In this document: in pieces, positions 34,301 through 42,438 of the stretch
How the letters are laid out: each line of letters begins with the position of its first letter
Numbering within the stretch: the first letter of the stretch is position 1
NCBI GenBank assembly: GCA_044866775.1
Contig: JBIOUG010000025.1
Location: 72,405-136,404, forward strand
Origin: DASUNQ01 sp044866775
GTDB lineage: Bacteria; Acidobacteriota; Thermoanaerobaculia; Multivoradales; UBA5704
Reading direction: 5' to 3'
Length of the DNA: 64,000 bases
The notes under the pieces: generated by a model
Database searches by the model: none
What the model saw: only the letters and a program-made list of their open reading frames with translations
Told to the model about the DNA's origin: nothing
Program-made: the position numbers and the translations under genes

Positions 34301-36666
34301 CGGCGACGGCGACACCGGCGGGCTCGGGGTGCGTGCTGCCCCGGACGCTCGAGTTCAGCGTCACGCGGCCGACCCGACTCGATTTCACCCTGCCGACGCG
34401 AGTGGATGCGTTCGGCTACTCGTGCAGAAACGAGGCGGCCGCATTCGAGGAGGCGGCCTTCATCGAGCCGATCACCGGGACGTCCGGTGTCGGCACGGTC
34501 GACCTGCCGTTCCCGTTCGTCTTCTACGGGCAGTCCTACGATCGCGTGTATGTCTGTGCGAACGGGTTCGTGGAGTTCGCCGGGCCGTCGACGACGAACT
34601 GCTCGTCGGTGAACGGGACGATCCCGGGGACCGGTCGCCCGAACGGCGCGATCTATCCTTTCTGGGACGATCTCGTCGTCGACGCGTCGTCGTCGATCCG
34701 GACGGAGCTCAAGGGCGCGGCGCCGAGCCGGCGGTTCGTCATCGAGTTCCGCAACGTCCACGTCAGCGGCAACGTGTCGCAGCGGCTCGACTTCAACGCC
34801 GTCCTCCTCGAGAACGGCCAGGTCCTGACGCAGCACCGGAACATCGCCGACGACATTCGTGAGCGGGGAAGCTCCGCCACGATCGGCATCGAGATGCACA
34901 CCGGAACCGTGGCGCTCATGTACTCGCTCAACACCGCCGTCCTGGCCGTGGAGCCGGCCGTGACGACGATCCGCTACACCCCGCCGCAGCTCTTCACGGT
35001 GTCGGGGCAGGTTCGCGACACGGACGGCACGCCGGAAGAGGGGGCGAGCGTCACGCTCCAGACGCCGGCATTCACGCTGACGGCGACCACCGGCGCCGGC
35101 GGCCTCTACTCGTTCCCGGGCGTCCCCGCCGGAACCTACACGGCCATCGCCGCCGCGGGACGGTGCAAGGGAGACACGCAGACTCTCGTGGTCTCCGGCA
35201 ACCCGACGCTCGACTTCACCCTCGGCGATCTGCCGGATGCCTTCGGCTATCGCTGCGGTACGGAGAACGCGGCGTTCGAGGAGGCGGGCACCGTCCAGCC
35301 GATCACCGGCACGTCGGGCGTCGCCGCGGTCGCGATCCCCTTCCCGTTCACGTTCTACGGGGAGACCTACAACAGCGTGTACGTCTGCGCGAACGGGTTC
35401 GTCGAGTTCGTCGGGCCGGCGACGACGAACTGCTCGTCGGCGAACGGAACGATCCCCGGCACGGGCCGCCCGAACGGCGCCATCTATCCGTTCTGGGACG
35501 ACCTCGTGGTCGACGCCCTCGCCTCGATCCGGACGGAGCTCAAGGGCTCGGAGCCGAATCGGCGCTTCGTCATCGAGTTCCGCAACGTCCACGTCAGCGG
35601 CAACACGTCACAGCGTCTCGATTTCAACACCGTCCTCTTCGAGGACGGCCAGATCCTGACGCAGTACAAGAACATCGCCGCGGTCGATCGTGAGCGCGGC
35701 AACTCGGCGACGTTCGGCATCGAGATGCACACCGGGACGGTGGCGCTCATGTACTCGCTCAACACCGCCATCCTTCCGGTTGAGCCGGCGATCACGACGA
35801 TCCGCTACGTTCCGCCGCCGCTCTTCGCGGTCTCGGGCCTCGTCAGCGACGCGAGCGGGAACCCGGCGCCCGGCGTCACCGTGACGCTCGAGCGCGCGCC
35901 GTTCATCCTGACGGCGACGACCGACGCCGCCGGGCACTACTCGTTCGGCCACGCGCCGGCGGGAGACTACGCGGCGACCGCCAAGGCGGGAGGATGCAGC
36001 GGGCAGTCCCAGTTCGTGACGGTCACCGCCGACACGACGCTGGACTTCACGCTCGGCGACACCTCCGACGAGTTCGGCTATCGCTGCCGCCTCGAGAACC
36101 ACGCGTTCGAGGAGGCCGACACGATCCTCCCGATCAGCGGCGACGACCTCGAGCCGGTCGCGGGCGGCGTCGAGCTGCCGTTCGCGTTCACCTTCTACGG
36201 CCAGACGTACACCGACGCGTACGTCTGCACGAACGGATACATGGAGTTCGCGGGCCCGACCACGTCGAGCTGCGTCTTCACCAACACGGCGCTCCCGAAC
36301 GCCAACCGTCCGAACGGGGCCATCTACGCGCTCTGGGACGACGTCGTCGTCGACGCCTCCGCGTCGATTCGCGCGGACGTGAAGGGGACGGCGCCCAACC
36401 GGACGTTCGTCGTCGAATACAGGAACGTCCGCTTCATCAGCGGCACGCAGCGCCTCGACTTCAACATCGTGCTCCACGAGGACGGCCGCGTGATGACGCA
36501 GTACAGGAACCTGGCCGACGACGGGCGTGAGCGAGGCAACTCGTCCACGATCGGCATCGAGGACCACACCGGCACCATCGCGCTCGAGTTCTCGATGAAC
36601 GAAGCCGTCCTCCCCGTGGAGCCGGCGATCACCTCGATCGTGTACCGGCCGCCGGGGATGCCATAA
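31306..36666 (+). CDS. Secreted M36 (fungalysin-type) metallopeptidase with three C-terminal modules
   Basis: 1786 residues, ATG 31306 with an AGGAGG site about nine bases upstream, and a signal peptide (ALLCLLAMAIAAASLAQ). A FTP-like propeptide (~60-230) precedes the catalytic region: NLFYWNSLFHDVLYRYGF, a PA domain insertion (~470-590), then the zinc site HEYGHG (about H610-H614) with the third ligand in EGWSDYFAM (~E640). From ~950 a carboxypeptidase-regulatory-like domain (VSGFVRDSAGQPVPGATVRI) and a beta domain (~1035-1225) form a module repeated at ~1231-1500 and ~1508-1786, each with FGYxC and YVCxNGxxEF signatures. M36 peptidases digest proteins outside the cell; the repeats are probably for attachment or substrate binding. 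Confidence 0.9.
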   Translation: MPSRAHRPALLCLLAMAIAAASLAQNDPPGQKRGYKRPTISRGSPARPLTGPAAGRPADLSKGYLRAHGDEAELTPEDVADVVVTSETKSRHTGITHVYLRQRVDGLEVFGADSNFNVGPDGAVLSFGTSFLPEIRESIHRTFPEIGAVDAALAAAAHVGLAPSAPLEVVEEKDGVEQETILTGGGIASTPIVAKLVYQPVAPADVRLAWQVDIDEASGQHLWRMTVDAETGEVLHQEDYVVEDTWDLPAGEAGAAAAASAAAQDLDPIVAPASPTPVFDGSSYRVFAIPQESPNDGPQTLVETPADATASPFGWHDTDQAPGAEFTLTRGNNVHAYLDQDTSNGPDAGFDVDGGAGLAFDFAADLAEHAQNYREAVVTNLFYWNSLFHDVLYRYGFDEASGNFQANNYGRGGLGGDYVRAEAADGAGTNNANFATPVESATSAGTPRMQMFLWPGDQFGLANQVVVDGVGTFDASWARFSPAPTVAGTAGAIVNAGNGCAAADYAGAPPGDWIAIVTGNNTGCQNIDKARRATEAGAKALIVAHTSSSRPVLTGSLSTPGPAIPVAVVNLADGNTIRAAVAAGPVTGTVRKHPDHPGIRDGDFDNGIVLHEYGHGVSIRLTGGPAVNCLSGDEQGGEGWSDYFAMIMTTNPAIDSGNGQRGMGTYALFEPDRQGAGIRPRPYSRTMEIQPFTYDSIKTGGWLDGGTLAVPHGVGHGWAAVLWDVTWDLIGKHGFNPDLYGPWNSGGNNRAFQYVIDGLKLQGCGPGFVAARNAIIAAAEALDPGDVCTLWASFARRGLGWSAVQGGTSRSDNTEAFDTHPACRASFVDNVSAAPAINVVNVGSTVPLTFSYPGAQGLEVFAENSPYSRQVECSTLRTVDPNATFITPRPFPVAMQSPGGSGLSVDKKTGLYTFNWQTDAAWAGTCREAVLTRKDGVQHRSYFFFDSQPSHRVSGFVRDSAGQPVPGATVRIVGSAYGAVLTNAEGFYAFPAVAVGTYTATATPAGSGCVLPRTLEFSVTRPTRLDFTLPTRVDAFGYSCRNEAAAFEEAAFIEPITGTSGVGTVDLPFPFVFYGQSYDRVYVCANGFVEFAGPSTTNCSSVNGTIPGTGRPNGAIYPFWDDLVVDASSSIRTELKGAAPSRRFVIEFRNVHVSGNVSQRLDFNAVLLENGQVLTQHRNIADDIRERGSSATIGIEMHTGTVALMYSLNTAVLAVEPAVTTIRYTPPQLFTVSGQVRDTDGTPEEGASVTLQTPAFTLTATTGAGGLYSFPGVPAGTYTAIAAAGRCKGDTQTLVVSGNPTLDFTLGDLPDAFGYRCGTENAAFEEAGTVQPITGTSGVAAVAIPFPFTFYGETYNSVYVCANGFVEFVGPATTNCSSANGTIPGTGRPNGAIYPFWDDLVVDALASIRTELKGSEPNRRFVIEFRNVHVSGNTSQRLDFNTVLFEDGQILTQYKNIAAVDRERGNSATFGIEMHTGTVALMYSLNTAILPVEPAITTIRYVPPPLFAVSGLVSDASGNPAPGVTVTLERAPFILTATTDAAGHYSFGHAPAGDYAATAKAGGCSGQSQFVTVTADTTLDFTLGDTSDEFGYRCRLENHAFEEADTILPISGDDLEPVAGGVELPFAFTFYGQTYTDAYVCTNGYMEFAGPTTSSCVFTNTALPNANRPNGAIYALWDDVVVDASASIRADVKGTAPNRTFVVEYRNVRFISGTQRLDFNIVLHEDGRVMTQYRNLADDGRERGNSSTIGIEDHTGTIALEFSMNEAVLPVEPAITSIVYRPPGMP

Positions 36667-36686
36667 ACCGTAAGGAAGCATCATCA

Positions 36687-36719
36687 GGGCGGAGACCGGA
36701 TCGCATCCGGTCTCCGCCC
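36687..36719 (+). terminator. Hairpin after the M36 peptidase gene
   Basis: A perfect 15-bp stem (GGGCGGAGACCGGAT with its complement) around a CGC loop, 21 bases after the stop codon. There is no T-run. Position and stem strength make it the likely transcription end of the preceding 5.4 kb gene. Confidence 0.65.
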
Positions 36720-36783
36720 CCGCGTGCGGGCACGTGGCGGCGAGCGGCCGGGGGAAGAGCGGCGAGCACCGGGGAAAGGCGGT

Positions 36784-36948
36784 CAAATGGAACTCGCCCT
36801 TCTACGGCATCGAGGGCCAGGGCTGGTTCCTCGACTTCCATTGCTTCACGAAGTACGTCAAGGTGGCTTTCTTCCGCGGCACGTCGCTGCGCCCTGTCAC
36901 CCCGGCGAGTCCAAGTACAAGGAAGTGCGTGGCGGATCCCCGCTCTAG
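36784..36948 (+). pseudogene. Frameshifted C-terminal fragment of a DUF1801 protein
   Basis: The frame reads VKWNSPFYGIEGQGWFLDFH and CFTKYVKVAFFRGTSLRPV, typical of DUF1801 (YdhG/YjhG-like) proteins. After this the reading shifts by one base to PGESKYKEVRG, the expected continuation. The N-terminal half and C-terminus are missing. An intact but different DUF1801 gene starts at 36958. Confidence 0.65.
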
Positions 36949-36957
36949 GAGGAGAAC

Positions 36958-37392
36958 ATGAAAAAATCGGGCGCGAGCCAAGACCAGTCGGCATCGGAGC
37001 TCATCTCGAAAAGAATCGCCGAACTCGGGGACTGGCGCGGGGAAACCCTCGGCAGAATGCGCAAGCTCATCAAGGAAGCAGACCCGGACGTCGTCGAGGA
37101 GTGGAAGTGGATGAAACCGAAGAGCCCGGGCACTCCGGTTTGGTCGCACGACGGCATCATCTGCACTGGCGAGTCCTACAAGAATGTCGTGAAGCTCACC
37201 TTCGCCAAGGGTGCGTCTCTGACGGATCCGGCCCGTCTCTTCAACTCGAGTCTCGAGGGAAACGTACGCCGCGCGATCGACATCCACGAAGGAGAAGAAG
37301 TTGACGAGTCCGCCTTCAAGGCGCTCATTCGCCAAGCGGTCGCGCTCAACAGTTCTGGCAAGTCGAAACCTTCGAGGAAAGCGAAGTCCTAG
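36958..37392 (+). CDS. DUF1801-domain protein
   Basis: 144 residues with GDWRGETLGRMRKLIKEADP, then EEWKWMKPKSPGTPVWSHDG, VVKLTFAKGASLTDPARLFN and a basic tail (GKSKPSRKAKS). This is the DUF1801/YdeI-like fold, whose function is not established (some members are implicated in stress responses). ATG 36958 has AGGAGG directly upstream. It is followed 14 bases later by a DinB-family gene in the same direction; the two probably form an operon and have a lower GC content than the surrounding genes. Confidence 0.75.
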   Translation: MKKSGASQDQSASELISKRIAELGDWRGETLGRMRKLIKEADPDVVEEWKWMKPKSPGTPVWSHDGIICTGESYKNVVKLTFAKGASLTDPARLFNSSLEGNVRRAIDIHEGEEVDESAFKALIRQAVALNSSGKSKPSRKAKS

Positions 37393-37406
37393 GGCAAGGT
37401 GAATCG

Positions 37407-37889
37407 ATGGCCACCACCGACTCAGTCTTTCAACGCGCGTTGTCCAACATGCTGACGGAGATTTTCGATGGCCCGCCGGGCCAGGAGGCGTATCTGCTCA
37501 ACCCAGGTGATCCCGGCCTGCTTCGCGAGCTCGACAGGATCGAAGCGAGCGCGGCGTCGAAGCGGCCGGCGCCCGGAAGAACCACGGTCGCCGCGCACGT
37601 CGACCACGTTCATTTCGGCCTCTCCATCCTGAACCGCTGGGCGGCAGGCGAGGCGAATCCGTGGGCCGGCGCTGACTGGAACGGCAGTTGGCAGCGCGCC
37701 ACAGCGACCGAGGATCAGTGGCGAACTCTGCGCGATGGTCTCCGCCATGAAGCCGAACAATGGCGAAAGGTCGTCGCCACCCGCACGAATTGGGACGACA
37801 TGGGCGCTGCGGCCGCTCTCTCCACCGCCGCTCACACGGCGTATCACCTCGGGGCAATCAGGCAAATCCTCGCGGGGGTGAATCGGTAG
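37407..37889 (+). CDS. DinB-family protein
   Basis: 160 residues in a four-helix-bundle layout. Histidines that would bind the metal are in TTVAAHVDHVHFGLSIL and in the C-terminal helix HTAYHLGAIRQI. The family includes metal-dependent thiol-transferases and DNA-damage-inducible proteins of unknown activity. It is cotranscribed with the DUF1801 gene upstream. Sequence similarity with the DinB gene at 17060 is low. Confidence 0.78.
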   Translation: MATTDSVFQRALSNMLTEIFDGPPGQEAYLLNPGDPGLLRELDRIEASAASKRPAPGRTTVAAHVDHVHFGLSILNRWAAGEANPWAGADWNGSWQRATATEDQWRTLRDGLRHEAEQWRKVVATRTNWDDMGAAAALSTAAHTAYHLGAIRQILAGVNR

Positions 37890-38018
37890 CACACCCGCGG
37901 GAGGTCAGGCGCTTCCAGCGCCAGTTCGAGTAGGGGCTAACCAACGGCGGAAGCTGACCGGGGCCGCCATCCTGGTTTCCGAGCTTCGACAGCGTCGTCG
38001 TCGCCGTAGGCGGCGCGC

Positions 38019-40766
38019 CTACTTGATCTCCGCCTCCTCGAGCTTGCCGAGATAGAGCGCGTTGAAGAAGAGCTTCAGCGTGCGCAGCGTCTGCGCCCGG
38101 TGCTGGGGGCGGAAGCCGATCAGGACGACGCGCCCCTTGCCGACGCCGAAGTCGACGGCGGCGGCGCGGCGCTCGAGGCGCTCGCCGCCCTTGAGATAGC
38201 CGGAGAGCAGGATGTCGCGCTCGTCGTCGGGGTAGGTGGCGACGAGGCGGCGGGAGAGGCGGGCGTCGGTCGGGACGGTCTCGAAGGCGGGGGAGTCGGC
38301 GAAGTAGGCGCCTTCCTCGACGGCGAGGCCGTAGGTCATGGGGTGGGTGGGGTCGAGGCGGATGCGCAGCATCGACCCGGGGGCGTTGAAGTCGTCGCTC
38401 GACACCTTGTCGAGGACGTTGCGCGCCGGCAGCGAGAAGAGGTCGAGCGCGTAGTCGGCCGCCGAGTCGAGGACGACGAGCGTCCCCCCCTGCTCGACCC
38501 AGGCTTTGAGCTGCTTGCCTCCCTCCTCGCCGAGCCCGCCGGCGTAGGCCGGCGGCAACGGGCGGGTGAAGCGCCGCCGCTCGGCGGAGCTCGGCTCGCC
38601 CTTCTCCAGGATGTCCTTGCCGACGTCGGGGATGACCACCACGTCGACCTTGGTGCGAAAGGAGCCGTCGCGGATCTCCTTGTTCTCCAGGCTCTCGAGC
38701 GGGAAGCCGTAGCGCTCGAGGAGGAAGCGCGTCCACCCCTCGTCCATGCTCGCCACCCACGGCTTGTAGAGGCCGACGCGCACCGGCCGCACGCGGTAGG
38801 CCGGACCCGCCGGCGCCGCGGCCAGTGGCACGACCGGCACGCGCGCCTCGCGGGAGAGCTGCGACAGCGCCGCGGCGGAGTGGCCGCCCGGCGGCAGGTA
38901 GAGGTCGCCCCTGGCGCCGCCGGCGGCGGCGCCTCCAATCAAACCGCCGCCACCGGCGGCGACGCCTCCAATCAATCCGCCGCCGCCGGCCGCCCCGGCG
39001 CCAACGCCCTCCTTCAGCCAGTAGACCGTCTTGCCTTCCCCGAGCAGCCGGTTGAGCGCCACGAACGCCGTGTCGGCGGCGTGTGGGATGAGCCAGCCGC
39101 CGGCGGCCTCCTGCACCTCGCCGCCCGGCCACTCCGGCTCGCTCACCTCCGGGAAGGAGCTGGAAGGGTCTTCCGAAAACGCCCGGGACGTAGCCCGGGC
39201 GCTACTCTCGGGAAGGAGGCCGGCGAGCGGCGCCGCCGCCTCGACCACCTCGACGCCGAGCGACAGCGGGAACGACCAGGAGGTGACGTCGTAGGGCGGC
39301 ATCACCGGCCCGCCGGTGTAGGGGATGACCTCCGGGTAGCGCTGCGGGCGCAGCATGGTCAAGAGGAAGGCGCGGTAGGGCTGGGCGGCCGGGACGACAT
39401 AGGTGCCGGCCGGATAGGTGGCGAGGCCCGAGCTGAAGGGCGCCGCGGCGCGCTGCACCTTGACGCCGTGCCGGACGAGGAGCTCGATCAGCTTCCCCGC
39501 CGCCGCCGGATCGTGCTGGCCGGGCGGCACCAAGAAGGCGTAGGGCGGCTCCGAGGCGCCGCGCTCGATCGCCTCGCGCGCCATGCGGTAGGTGTTGCGC
39601 AGCAGGTCGGCGCGGTGGCGGGCGGAGGTCTCGAGCAAGCTCCGGGTGGCGACCAGCTCGTACTCGACGACGTCGCGCAGCCGCCACCAGCCGCCGCCCC
39701 ACGGCGAGGGGTAGTTGGCGCGGCGGCCGTACTCCGGGAGCCCCTTCTCGCCGCCCTCGAGCTCGCCCGGCGCGACGTGGATGGGCGAGGCGATGTTGGC
39801 GCTCGCCACCTCGGTCAGGAGGCCGGTGACGTTCTTCCACCAGGCGGTGTTGCGCGTCCCGCCCGGCCAGTAGCTGTCGTAGATCATGTTGCTGCCGACG
39901 CCCTTCTTGCCGGCCTCTTCGAGGCGCATCGCCATCTCGGTCCCCAGGGTGTCGGCCTGGCGGAAGATGAGCGAGTGGACTTCGGGGGCGAGCGGGTCGG
40001 TCTGCGGCGGCACGAACATGCGCGGGCCGGTCGAGCCCATCTGGTGCTCGTCCAGGAACACCTGCGGGAACCAGCGGCGGTAGAGCAGGTCGTTGACCGC
40101 CTGCGACTCCTTCTGCGTCAGGTAGGTGAAGTCGCGGTTGTTGTCGTGGCCGACGTAGACGTGGTAGAGCCACGGCATCGGCCCGCCCTCGTAGGGGGTG
40201 TTGAGCCACTTCTGGTACCAGTCGACGACCAGGACCTGGCCGTCCGGGTTGATCGACGGCATGAGGAGGAGGACGACCTCGTCGAGCCAGCCCGTGGTCG
40301 CCGGATCGGTCGCGGTCGCGAGGCCGTGCACCAGCTCCATCGCCATCTGCGTCGAGCCGACCTCGGTCGAGTGGATCGAGCAGGTGACGAGGACGATCGC
40401 CTTGCCCTCGGCGACCAGCGCCTCGGCGTCTTGCGACGAGAGGTCGTAGGGGAGGTGGAGGCGGCGGGCGATCTCGCGCAGCCGCGGCAGGTTCGCCTGG
40501 TTGCGCTCGGAGGTGACGACCACGACCGGCATCTCGTTGCCCTGGGTCGAGGTGCCGGCGTTCTCGATCGACACCCGCTCCGAGGCGGCGTCGACGGCGC
40601 GCAGGTACGCGACGACCTTGGGCCAGGGGGCGAGCCGCCGGTCCTCCCCGACCCGGTGCCCCAGGAAGGCCTCCGGCGAAGGAATTTCGGCCGCGCGGAC
40701 ACTTCTAGTCGAGAGGGAGGCCCAGGCGATCAGGCAGACGAGGGGCAGCAGGCGGAGGGAGCGCAT
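38019..40766 (-). CDS. M14-family zinc carboxypeptidase-like secreted protein
   Basis: 915 residues, longer than simple M14 enzymes, with a signal peptide (LRLLPLVCLIAWASLSTRSVRA). Zinc-binding motif HSTE (H132, E135) is in VTCSIHSTEVGSTQMAMEL; MPSINPDGQ and VGHDNNRDFTYLTQ are typical of the M14 catalytic region, and FLDEHQMGS carries the later histidine. The C-terminal half contains a glutamine-amidotransferase-like beta/alpha domain (VVVIPDVGKDILEKG region) and a Gly/Ala-rich low-complexity stretch encoded at about 38925-39005. A copy of the dispersed palindromic repeat lies in frame at residues ~517-531 (SSARATSRAFSED). Likely periplasmic or secreted peptide hydrolase. Confidence 0.85.
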   Translation of the reverse strand: MRSLRLLPLVCLIAWASLSTRSVRAAEIPSPEAFLGHRVGEDRRLAPWPKVVAYLRAVDAASERVSIENAGTSTQGNEMPVVVVTSERNQANLPRLREIARRLHLPYDLSSQDAEALVAEGKAIVLVTCSIHSTEVGSTQMAMELVHGLATATDPATTGWLDEVVLLLMPSINPDGQVLVVDWYQKWLNTPYEGGPMPWLYHVYVGHDNNRDFTYLTQKESQAVNDLLYRRWFPQVFLDEHQMGSTGPRMFVPPQTDPLAPEVHSLIFRQADTLGTEMAMRLEEAGKKGVGSNMIYDSYWPGGTRNTAWWKNVTGLLTEVASANIASPIHVAPGELEGGEKGLPEYGRRANYPSPWGGGWWRLRDVVEYELVATRSLLETSARHRADLLRNTYRMAREAIERGASEPPYAFLVPPGQHDPAAAGKLIELLVRHGVKVQRAAAPFSSGLATYPAGTYVVPAAQPYRAFLLTMLRPQRYPEVIPYTGGPVMPPYDVTSWSFPLSLGVEVVEAAAPLAGLLPESSARATSRAFSEDPSSSFPEVSEPEWPGGEVQEAAGGWLIPHAADTAFVALNRLLGEGKTVYWLKEGVGAGAAGGGGLIGGVAAGGGGLIGGAAAGGARGDLYLPPGGHSAAALSQLSREARVPVVPLAAAPAGPAYRVRPVRVGLYKPWVASMDEGWTRFLLERYGFPLESLENKEIRDGSFRTKVDVVVIPDVGKDILEKGEPSSAERRRFTRPLPPAYAGGLGEEGGKQLKAWVEQGGTLVVLDSAADYALDLFSLPARNVLDKVSSDDFNAPGSMLRIRLDPTHPMTYGLAVEEGAYFADSPAFETVPTDARLSRRLVATYPDDERDILLSGYLKGGERLERRAAAVDFGVGKGRVVLIGFRPQHRAQTLRTLKLFFNALYLGKLEEAEIK
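39172..39216. repeat. Dispersed palindromic repeat, copy B, inside a coding sequence
   Basis: Core at 39180-39201: CGCCCGGG-N6-CCCGGGCG in the orientation opposite to copy A, with the conserved AAAA before the left arm and CTACTCTCGGG after the right arm. It is read in frame by the M14 gene and encodes an SSARATSRAFS-like peptide. Confidence 0.75.
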
Positions 40767-40773
40767 GGCGGCG

Positions 40774-40810
40774 GAGCGTAGCGCCCGGGCTACGTCCCGG
40801 GCGTTTCGGA
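40774..40810. repeat. Dispersed palindromic repeat, copy C
   Basis: Core at 40782-40803, preceded by GAGCGTAG and followed by TTTCGGA. It lies in the intergenic region between the divergent M14 and DUF3108-like genes. Confidence 0.75.
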
Positions 40811-40948
40811 TGACAGTTGGGATTCATTCACGGTCGCGGAGTCTAGCCCGTAGCCCCCCGGGCATGGCAGGGGCCTTGCTGTTGTTGTAGTCGAAGCCCG
40901 CAGGTGCGGAGGGAGGAGTCGTCTCGCCTGCCGGCAAGGAGCCATGAC

Positions 40949-41632
40949 GTGCCGCACACCCACCGCCGCCCGCTCCGGGCGGCCCTCGGAGTCCTGATCG
41001 TGCTGTCGCTCCCGGTGTCGCCCGCCGGCGCGCGGAGCCACGACGAGGAGTTCCGCTACCGCTGGCAGCTCAAGAACTTCGTCGGCGCCGTGGCGGGGCT
41101 CTTCCTGCCCAACCAGGGCGAGGGGTCCTTGACCTTCGCGACGCAGCAGAACGGCAACCTCAAGACCGAGCTCTACATCACCTCGCCCAAGAGCCGCGAG
41201 GGGGAGTACTGGCGCTACGGCTCGGAGATCGATCCCGAGAGCCTGCGCGCGGTCAAGGCGTGGACCTCCTACATGTGGCGCGGCGAGAGCAAGAGCCGCA
41301 GCGAGAAGATCGAGCAGAAGGGGGTGCTGGACATCGCCTCCGGGATCTACTCGATCCGCCGTGACCCGCCCCCCAAGCCGCGGCGGATGGAGATCTGGTC
41401 GGACGGCAAGGTCTACCCGGTCGTGGTGGTGCCGCTGGGCGAAGAGCTGCGGCGGCTCCCCTCCGGCCAGGTGCGCGCCAGCCACTACTCGATCCGCGGG
41501 GTGGACGCCCCGGGGCGCCGCCGCTGGAAGGGGAAGCTCGACCTCTGGCTCGCCGCCGACGAGGGGGCGAAGCCGGTCGAGATCCGCCTCAGCCGCAACC
41601 TCGCCGACGTGCACCTCGTGCTGCTCAACTGA
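40949..41632 (+). CDS. Exported DUF3108-like protein
   Basis: 227 residues from GTG 40949, which is followed by a signal peptide (RRPLRAALGVLIVLSLPVSP) and preceded by AAGGA eight bases upstream. The open frame reaches back to 40904, but that extension gives no better signal. The mature part is beta-rich: EFRYRWQLKNFVGAVAGLFL, LKTELYITSPKSREGEYWRY and VRASHYSIRGVDAPGRRRWK, ending with KPVEIRLSRNLADVHLVLLN. This layout resembles DUF3108 outer-surface proteins, whose function is unknown. I assign the family with moderate confidence. It stands between two copies of the palindromic repeat. Confidence 0.65.
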   Translation: MPHTHRRPLRAALGVLIVLSLPVSPAGARSHDEEFRYRWQLKNFVGAVAGLFLPNQGEGSLTFATQQNGNLKTELYITSPKSREGEYWRYGSEIDPESLRAVKAWTSYMWRGESKSRSEKIEQKGVLDIASGIYSIRRDPPPKPRRMEIWSDGKVYPVVVVPLGEELRRLPSGQVRASHYSIRGVDAPGRRRWKGKLDLWLAADEGAKPVEIRLSRNLADVHLVLLN

Positions 41633-41664
41633 CGGCGGAGCCGGTGAAGGATTCCGATCGGGCC

Positions 41665-41705
41665 TCCGAAAACGCCCGGGACGTGGCCCGGGCGCTACGC
41701 TCGGG
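41665..41705. repeat. Dispersed palindromic repeat, copy D
   Basis: Core at 41673-41694 (one base difference, ACGTGG instead of ACGTAG in the loop), preceded by CCGAAAA and followed by CTACGCTCGGG. It is between the DUF3108-like gene and sodC. Confidence 0.75.
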
Positions 41706-41780
41706 CCGAGCCGTCGCGCCTTCACCCTAGGTGTCTTCGGCTACTCTTACGCGGTGGTCTGACCAAGGAAGGAGACAACC

Positions 41781-42434
41781 ATGAGGCAGCGGATGGGCAT
41801 TTTGGCGTGCACGGCGGTGGCTCTGCTGATCGTGGCGGGCGGCTGCACCGGGAAGGACGAGGACGCGGGCGGGACGGCGACCACCGACACCGCGATGGAC
41901 ACCGGCATGGAGCCGGCGGCGCCCGCGGCCGGGCCGAGCGCGCAGGTGACGCTCCAGGCCGCCAACGACCCCGACTTCAGCGGCACCGTCACCTTCACCC
42001 AGGAGGGCACCGCGGTGCGCATCGTGGCCGACCTCGCCGGCGTCGACGGCGGCGCGGGCAAGCACGGGTTCCACCTCCACGAGCACGGCACCTGCGAGGC
42101 GCACGACGGATTCAAGTCGGCGGGAGGGCACTGGAACCCAAGCAACGCCCCGCATGGCTGCCCACCCGACACCAACCGCCACGCCGGCGACCTCGGCAAC
42201 ATCGAGGTCGGCGCCGACGGCGCGGCGCACTACGAGACGATCGTCGAGGGCCTGACCGTGACCGGCGGCGACCGTGCGGTGAGCGGCCGCGCGCTCATCC
42301 TCCACGCCGGCGAGGACGACTGCACCACCCAGCCGACCGGCAACTCCGGCGACCGGCTGGCCTGCGGCGTCATCGGCGGCGAGGGGGCCGGGCACATGGC
42401 GACCACCGACGCGACGACCGGCGGCGGGCAGTAG
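41781..42434 (+). CDS. sodC: Cu/Zn superoxide dismutase, lipoprotein
   Basis: 217 residues. A lipoprotein signal (ACTAVALLIVAGGC, lipobox AGGC) would anchor it in the envelope after a Thr/Asp/Ala-rich linker. The metal ligands are visible: HGFHLHEHGTC (copper histidines and first cysteine of the disulfide), the bridging histidine and zinc ligands in SAGGHWNP, HGCPPDTNRHAGDLGN, and the C-terminal GDRLACGVI with the second cysteine. SodC removes periplasmic superoxide. The next gene starts four bases after its stop, so the two are one operon. Confidence 0.93.
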   Translation: MRQRMGILACTAVALLIVAGGCTGKDEDAGGTATTDTAMDTGMEPAAPAAGPSAQVTLQAANDPDFSGTVTFTQEGTAVRIVADLAGVDGGAGKHGFHLHEHGTCEAHDGFKSAGGHWNPSNAPHGCPPDTNRHAGDLGNIEVGADGAAHYETIVEGLTVTGGDRAVSGRALILHAGEDDCTTQPTGNSGDRLACGVIGGEGAGHMATTDATTGGGQ

Positions 42435-42438
42435 CCCG

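Noticed and set aside
31210..35592. Minus-strand open frame of 1460 codons opposite the M36 peptidase
   Set aside because: Same explanation; the plus strand has the HEYGH zinc site and repeated modules.
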